A stretch of 15,423 nt of DNA from Paracoccaceae bacterium (GTDB lineage Bacteria > Pseudomonadota > Alphaproteobacteria > Rhodobacterales > Rhodobacteraceae): the NCBI GenBank assembly GCA_024304875.1, contig JAMWZF010000016.1, positions 3,596 to 19,018 on the forward strand. Direction: 5' to 3'. This document shows positions 12,532-15,423 of this stretch, piece after piece (within the stretch, counting starts at the first letter, position 1; each line of letters starts with the position of its first letter). A program made the translations under genes and the position numbers. Under the pieces are notes generated by a model that saw nothing but the letters and a program-made list of their open reading frames with translations, did no database searches and was not told the DNA's origin.

Positions 12532-12571
12532 GGCCTCCGACTCAGACCTGCCACATGCTCGAGGGATTTCC

Positions 12572-13480
12572 ATGCCGCTGACCGCCGACCAGGACGCCGA
12601 GATCGCCGAGCTGCGCTCCAACCCGCAACCGACCCTGCGCGCCGTCAGCCCCGGGATGGAGGCGCGGCTCTACACCGCGCATCCCGTACTCGACCACGGC
12701 TTCGTGCGGGTCGTCGACTACATGGGCGACGATGCGGCCATCTGCCAGGCGGCCCGCGTGTCCTACGGACGCGGCACCAAGGCGGTCTCCAACGACGAGG
12801 GGCTGATCCGGTACCTCATGCGCCACTGGCACTCGACCCCCTTCGAGATGTGCGAGGTCAAGCTGCACGTGAAGCTGCCGGTCTTCGTCGCCCGCCAGTG
12901 GATCCGGCACCGCACCGCCAACGTGAACGAATACTCCGCCCGCTACTCGATCCTCGACCGCGAGTTCTACATCCCCCGGGCGCAGGACCTGGCCGCCCAG
13001 TCAACGGTGAACAACCAGGGCCGGGGCGAGGCGCTGACCGGGGAGGAGGCGCAGCGCGTTCTGGAATACCTCAAGGGCGACGCCGCCCGCGCCTACGACC
13101 ACTACGAGGAGATGATCGGGCAGGAGGGCCAGCAGGGCCTCGCCCGCGAACTCGCCCGGATGAACCTGCCGGCCAACATCTACACCCAGTGGTACTGGAA
13201 GGTGGACCTGCACAACCTGTTCCACTTCCTGCGCCTGCGGGCCGACGCCCACGCGCAGTACGAGATCCGGGTCTATGCCGACCTGATCTGCGAGATGGTG
13301 AAGGACTGGGTTCCCTTCGCCTACAAGGCCTTCGAGGACTACCGCCTCGGCGGCGCGACCCTGTCGGCCGGGGCATTGGACTGCATCCGGCGCATGGTGA
13401 ACGGCGAGGAGGTCACGCAGGAGACCTCGGGCATGTCCAAGGGGGAATGGCGGGAGTTCGAGGGTGTTCTGAAGGCCTAG
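12572..13480 (+). CDS. thyX: Flavin-dependent thymidylate synthase ThyX
   Basis: A 302-residue FAD-dependent enzyme that converts dUMP to dTMP using methylene-tetrahydrofolate and NADPH. The ThyX signature RHRTANVNEYSAR is at residues 112-124 (form RHRxxxxNExSxR). Other family features are VDYMGDDAAICQAARVSYGRGT (48-69), MRHWHSTPFEMCEVKLHVKLP (83-103), LPANIYTQWYWKVDLHNLFHFL and the C-terminal AYKAFEDYRL. The start at 12572 is chosen over an upstream in-frame ATG by GAGGGA at 12561-12566 and by the family N-terminus. The gene is divergent from the lipoprotein/Slam cluster. Its stop codon overlaps the end of a minus-strand HigA remnant. Confidence 0.95.
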   Translation: MPLTADQDAEIAELRSNPQPTLRAVSPGMEARLYTAHPVLDHGFVRVVDYMGDDAAICQAARVSYGRGTKAVSNDEGLIRYLMRHWHSTPFEMCEVKLHVKLPVFVARQWIRHRTANVNEYSARYSILDREFYIPRAQDLAAQSTVNNQGRGEALTGEEAQRVLEYLKGDAARAYDHYEEMIGQEGQQGLARELARMNLPANIYTQWYWKVDLHNLFHFLRLRADAHAQYEIRVYADLICEMVKDWVPFAYKAFEDYRLGGATLSAGALDCIRRMVNGEEVTQETSGMSKGEWREFEGVLKA

Positions 13481-13590
13481 GCCACCCGCTCGACCCCTCC
13501 GTCGAAGCTGTCCCTTGCCACTTCAAGCTCGTAGCGGCTCTGAAGGTTCATCCAGAACTCCGGCGTGGTTCCGAAGGCCGCATGTATCAT
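13477..13590 (-). pseudogene. higA: C-terminal remnant of a HigA-type antitoxin
   Basis: On the minus strand a 37-residue frame reads AAFGTTPEFWMNLQSRYELEVA and ends at a TAG overlapping the thyX stop. This block is the C-terminus of HigA (XRE-type antitoxin, typically FGTSPEFWLNLQxRYDL). The N-terminal helix-turn-helix is missing: going upstream, the frame meets a stop within 25 bases of the ATG at 13590, and no HigB toxin gene is nearby. It is therefore a decayed end of a toxin-antitoxin gene, probably left after a deletion between thyX and the cold-shock gene. Confidence 0.7.
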
Positions 13591-13621
13591 GTACAACGCC
13601 GCCTGTCAGCCAATCCGGAAA

Positions 13622-13647
13622 CGGGCCCGCGGCACCCCACAGGCCCG
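13622..13647 (-). terminator. Possible terminator of the cold-shock gene
   Basis: CGGGCC (13622-13627) and GGCCCG (13642-13647) can pair across a 14-base loop. On the minus strand the stem is followed by TTTCC only. A second small stem, GGCC/GGCC (13647-13658), lies next to the stop codon. The T-run is poor, so this is a weak call. Confidence 0.35.
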
Positions 13648-13658
13648 GCCACGGGGCC

Positions 13659-13865
13659 TCACACCGCCTTCAGGTTCCCCGCCATCTGCCGCCCGTCGCG
13701 GCCCTCGATCAGGTCGAACTCGACCTTCTGGTCATCGGCCAGACCGGTCATCCCGGCCTGCTCGACGGCCGAGATGTGGACAAAGACGTCCTTGCCGCCG
13801 TCGTCCGGGGCGATGAAACCGTAACCCTTGGTCGTGTTGAACCATTTCACCGTGCCCTTGGGCAT
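13659..13865 (-). CDS. Cold-shock domain protein (CspA family)
   Basis: A 68-residue single cold-shock domain, an OB-fold that binds single-stranded RNA or DNA and melts RNA structure. The N-terminus MPKGTVKWFNTTKGYGFIAPDDG contains RNP1 (KGYGFI, 13-18), and RNP2 is VFVHIS (27-32). The end is KVEFDLIEGRDGRQMAGNLKAV, usual for alphaproteobacterial Csp proteins. AAGGAGAG (minus strand, 13870-13877) is a strong ribosome binding site. The leader contains two GC-rich hairpins, fitting post-transcriptional control. The gene is monocistronic and divergent from the ArsC-family gene. Confidence 0.95.
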   Translation of the reverse strand: MPKGTVKWFNTTKGYGFIAPDDGGKDVFVHISAVEQAGMTGLADDQKVEFDLIEGRDGRQMAGNLKAV

Positions 13866-13885
13866 CGCACTCTCCTTGTCGTCGC

Positions 13886-13929
13886 GGCCCGGCGCGCGGG
13901 CCAGTGGGGTCAGGTCGTGAAGCGACCCC
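13886..13929 (-). promoter_or_regulatory. Structured 5' leader of the cold-shock gene
   Basis: Two inverted repeats sit upstream of the ribosome binding site: GGCCC (13886-13890) with GGGCC (13898-13902), and GGGGTC (13906-13911) with GACCCC (13924-13929). CspA-type genes commonly have long folded leaders whose structure changes with temperature; these hairpins could serve that role. A possible promoter further up (TTGATT, 17-base spacer, CCTAAT around 13965-13995, minus strand) would give a leader of about 100 nt. Confidence 0.4.
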
Positions 13930-13998
13930 GCGCCGCAAGGCAAGCGGGTCTTCAGCCTTGTCTCATTAGGTAACAGCCGTGGGCCAAAATCAAATGAC

Positions 13999-14021
13999 AG
14001 CCGCGCGGACGGCGGCTTTTT
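13999..14021 (+). terminator. Intrinsic terminator-like hairpin between divergent genes
   Basis: AGCCGC (13999-14004) and GCGGCT (14012-14017) form a 6-bp stem with a 7-base loop, followed by TTTTT (14017-14021). It points in the + direction, yet the upstream gene (cold shock) is on the minus strand, so there is no obvious + strand gene to terminate. It may end a short + strand transcript antisense to the cold-shock leader, or act as an attenuator ahead of the ArsC-family gene. Confidence 0.6.
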
Positions 14022-14061
14022 GCACTGGCCAGCGGGGCCGTTGCATGAAAAACGGCATGTC

Positions 14062-14388
14062 ATGCACATGTTTTCACTCAAGAGTTGCGACACCTGCCGC
14101 CGGGCGCTGAAGGAGTTGCGCGCCGCAGGTGCCGAACCGCAGGTTACGGACGTTCGGGCCGACGGCGTTCCGGCCGGAGACCTGGCGGCCATGTGGGCGG
14201 CCCTGGGCGAGTCGCTGGTGAACCGGGCCTCCGCCACCTGGCGCCGCCTGTCCGAGGCCGAGAAGGCGGGCGACCCGCAGGCCCTCCTCGCCGCCCATCC
14301 GACCCTGATGAAGCGCCCGGTGATCACCGACGGCACCGACTGGACCGTGGGCTGGACGTCCGATGTCCGGGCCCGGTGGCTTGGATGA
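14062..14388 (+). CDS. ArsC/Spx-family thioredoxin-fold protein
   Basis: A 108-residue protein of the ArsC/Spx/YffB family. The N-terminus FSLKSCDTCRRALKELRAAG holds a CxxC pair (C9, C12) at the position of the catalytic cysteine. NRASATWRRLSEAEKAG and HPTLMKRPVI (with the cis-proline and preceding arginine of the fold) follow. Members include glutaredoxin-coupled arsenate reductases, but many, such as YffB, have no shown arsenate activity, and no ars genes are nearby. ATG at 14062 or 14068 is possible; neither has a clear ribosome binding site, and a hairpin (GCCGTT 14037-14042 with AACGGC 14051-14056) lies just before. It begins 41 bases after a terminator-like hairpin. Confidence 0.75.
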   Translation: MHMFSLKSCDTCRRALKELRAAGAEPQVTDVRADGVPAGDLAAMWAALGESLVNRASATWRRLSEAEKAGDPQALLAAHPTLMKRPVITDGTDWTVGWTSDVRARWLG

Positions 14389-14436
14389 CCGCCCCTTCGT
14401 GGTTATCTGCCCCGTGACGGAACAGGGAGACACCCC

Positions 14437-14805
14437 ATGCGCAACGCAGCCCTTACCCTCGGCCTGATTGGCGGCCTCATCGGCATCATCGTCGGCCTCG
14501 TCGGCTACGGCTATGCCGAGGCGACCGCCCGCAGCGCGGAGGTCGCAGAGGTCTTCGGCCTGCTGGAGCGCCCCGGTTTCGTGCGCCTCGCCTCCTTCCT
14601 CGCGCCCCTGCTCGCGATCGCAGGGGCGGCCATGGCGCGATCCCAGGCTCTTGTCGGCGGCATCCTGATGCTGATCGCCGCGGCCCTGTTCTACGCCGCC
14701 TTCGGCTTCCACATCGGCACGATGTTCCCGATCGGCTTCGTCGGCCTCGGCGGTCTGCTTGCTATTGCGGCTGGTAGGCCGGACGAGCCCAGGTCGCATT
14801 TCTGA
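14437..14805 (+). CDS. Small uncharacterised inner-membrane protein
   Basis: A 122-residue protein with three or four hydrophobic segments: about 5-26 (LTLGLIGGLIGIIVGLVGYG), 50-67 (RLASFLAPLLAIAGAAMA), 70-90 (ALVGGILMLIAAALFYAAF) and 95-112 (TMFPIGFVGLGGLLAIAA). The alternation of glycine and small residues is typical of tightly packed helices. The start has CAGGGAGA 8 bases upstream. I do not recognise the family and propose no function. Its last 44 bases overlap the end of the convergent DoxX gene, so the two transcripts would be complementary at their 3' ends. Confidence 0.65.
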   Translation: MRNAALTLGLIGGLIGIIVGLVGYGYAEATARSAEVAEVFGLLERPGFVRLASFLAPLLAIAGAAMARSQALVGGILMLIAAALFYAAFGFHIGTMFPIGFVGLGGLLAIAAGRPDEPRSHF

Positions 14806-15319
14806 CAATCCGGTCCAGCGAGAGGGGCCCGGCGCCCTTCATCACGAGGACCAGGAGCAGGAAAGTCCAAAACAGCCGCTGGTCGAGGATGAGCCCGTCC
14901 GGCGCCCCGTCGAACCAGGCCCCGAGCGTCTCGGGGTGGCCCAGCGCCCCGTGGCCGACGAGGTCCGTCAGCGTCTGCACCGCCACGAAGCCGATCATCC
15001 CCAGTGCCGCGAGCCGCGTGGCGAGGCCGACGAGGATCAGCGCGGGCAGCAGGACCTCGGCCCATGTGCCCGCCACAACCACCGCCCAGTGGAACAGCCC
15101 CAGTTGGCTGACGTCATAGCCCGCCGCCTCCATGGCGCGGGGAAAGATCTGCGCATAGGCGCCCAGCGACGGGGTCCAGAGCCCGGCAAGACCGTCGCCC
15201 AGCTTGGTCAGCGCCGACGTCCAGAAGTAGATCAAGAGTGTCGCGGCGAAGACGAGCCGGGCGAGGGTGCCGAGGACGGGTCCGCTGGCGCGGTCGAGGC
15301 GGTCGATGATCGCGGTCAT
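14762..15319 (-). CDS. DoxX-family membrane protein
   Basis: A 185-residue DoxX-like integral membrane protein with four hydrophobic segments: VLGTLARLVFAATLLIYFWT (N-terminal), LFHWAVVVAGTWAEVLLPALILVG, LAALGMIGFVAVQTLTDLVG and RLFWTFLLLVLVMKG. The block WAEVLLPALILVGLATRLAALG and the ending KGAGPLSLDRI are typical of the family. DoxX proteins are often encoded with DUF692 (MNIO) and DUF2063 genes, and the gene just upstream ends like a DUF2063 protein, with a TGA overlapping this ATG by 3 nt. The start at 15319 is fixed by that overlap. The end runs 44 bases into the convergent membrane-protein gene. Confidence 0.85.
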   Translation of the reverse strand: MTAIIDRLDRASGPVLGTLARLVFAATLLIYFWTSALTKLGDGLAGLWTPSLGAYAQIFPRAMEAAGYDVSQLGLFHWAVVVAGTWAEVLLPALILVGLATRLAALGMIGFVAVQTLTDLVGHGALGHPETLGAWFDGAPDGLILDQRLFWTFLLLVLVMKGAGPLSLDRIVRNATWARPAYQPQ

Positions 15320-15423
15320 GGGTTGGGCTCCTTGAGGGCATTGCGCTGCAGCAGAAGGGTGAGAACCGGGCCGCTGTCGCCCCGCCCGGCGGCCTCCGCG
15401 AGGGGGCGCCCCCGGCATGGGGC
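15316..15423 (-). CDS. C-terminus of probable DUF2063 (BufC/HvfC-like) protein, partial
   Basis: The minus-strand frame entering from the right edge gives 35 residues, with PLAEAAGRGD then GPVLTLLLQRNALKEPNP, ending in TGA that overlaps the DoxX start codon. DUF2063 proteins end in a small domain with PLxEA and a final LxxLLxxGA helix, which this resembles. They are partners of multinuclear iron oxidases (DUF692/MNIO) that modify small metal-binding peptides. With only 35 residues visible, the call leans on the coupled DoxX gene. Confidence 0.5.
   Translation of the reverse strand, partial: APCRGRPLAEAAGRGDSGPVLTLLLQRNALKEPNP

Noticed and set aside
14062..14388. Arsenate-resistance operon
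   Set aside because: No arsR, arsB/acr3 or other ars gene is next to this ArsC-family protein, and many family members do not reduce arsenate.

Overview
The window is high-GC alphaproteobacterial DNA, most likely from a Rhodobacterales/Rhodobacteraceae-type organism. The evidence is an LdtR-like MarR regulator, a tandem pair of secreted DUF1194 proteins, a class I aspartate aminotransferase, flavin-dependent thymidylate synthase (ThyX) and a Mu-like element. No tRNA, rRNA or CRISPR array was seen. All calls rest on reading the translated sequence; no database search was run.

Positions 1-5500 are the right-hand part of a Mu-like transposable prophage or prophage-derived element, entirely on the + strand. 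It holds the tail end of a probable MuA transposase, a MuB-like AAA+ ATPase, two small unknown proteins and a GemA (gp16)-like protein, then a clear intrinsic terminator. After a roughly 300-bp leader come a Mu gpT-like major head protein, a gpI-like protease/scaffold with a strong internal start for a separate scaffold, a Mor-family activator, a small unknown protein and a gpG-like virion morphogenesis protein. Two related 22-bp motifs follow, and the DNA reaches a ...TACA terminus at 5500 that looks like a transposase-bound right end. No terminase, portal, minor head, tail or lysis gene is present between GemA and this end, and the head genes run T-I-G rather than Mu's G-I-T. Every reading frame is intact and tightly coupled, so this may be a reduced, satellite-like element rather than simple decay.

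Positions 5501-8048 are ordinary chromosome: aspartate aminotransferase on the minus strand, then a + strand XRE regulator overlapping sdhE (flavinylation factor), then an LdtR-like MarR regulator.

Positions 8052-12358 are a minus-strand cluster, read right to left: a TbpB-like lipoprotein, a Slam-like outer-membrane exporter (DUF560), a glyoxalase I, and two DUF1194 (VWA-like) secreted proteins. The last three genes overlap by 4 nt each. The first two look like a substrate/exporter pair that places a lipoprotein on the cell surface. An 8-bp inverted repeat sits upstream and may be an operator.

Positions 12359-15423 hold thyX, a 37-codon remnant of a HigA antitoxin running against the thyX end, a cold-shock protein with a structured leader, an ArsC/Spx-family protein, a small membrane protein, and a DoxX protein convergent with it. 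The last 108 bases are probably the C-terminus of a DUF2063 (BufC/HvfC-like) protein, so the window ends inside what may be an MNIO/bufferin-type operon.
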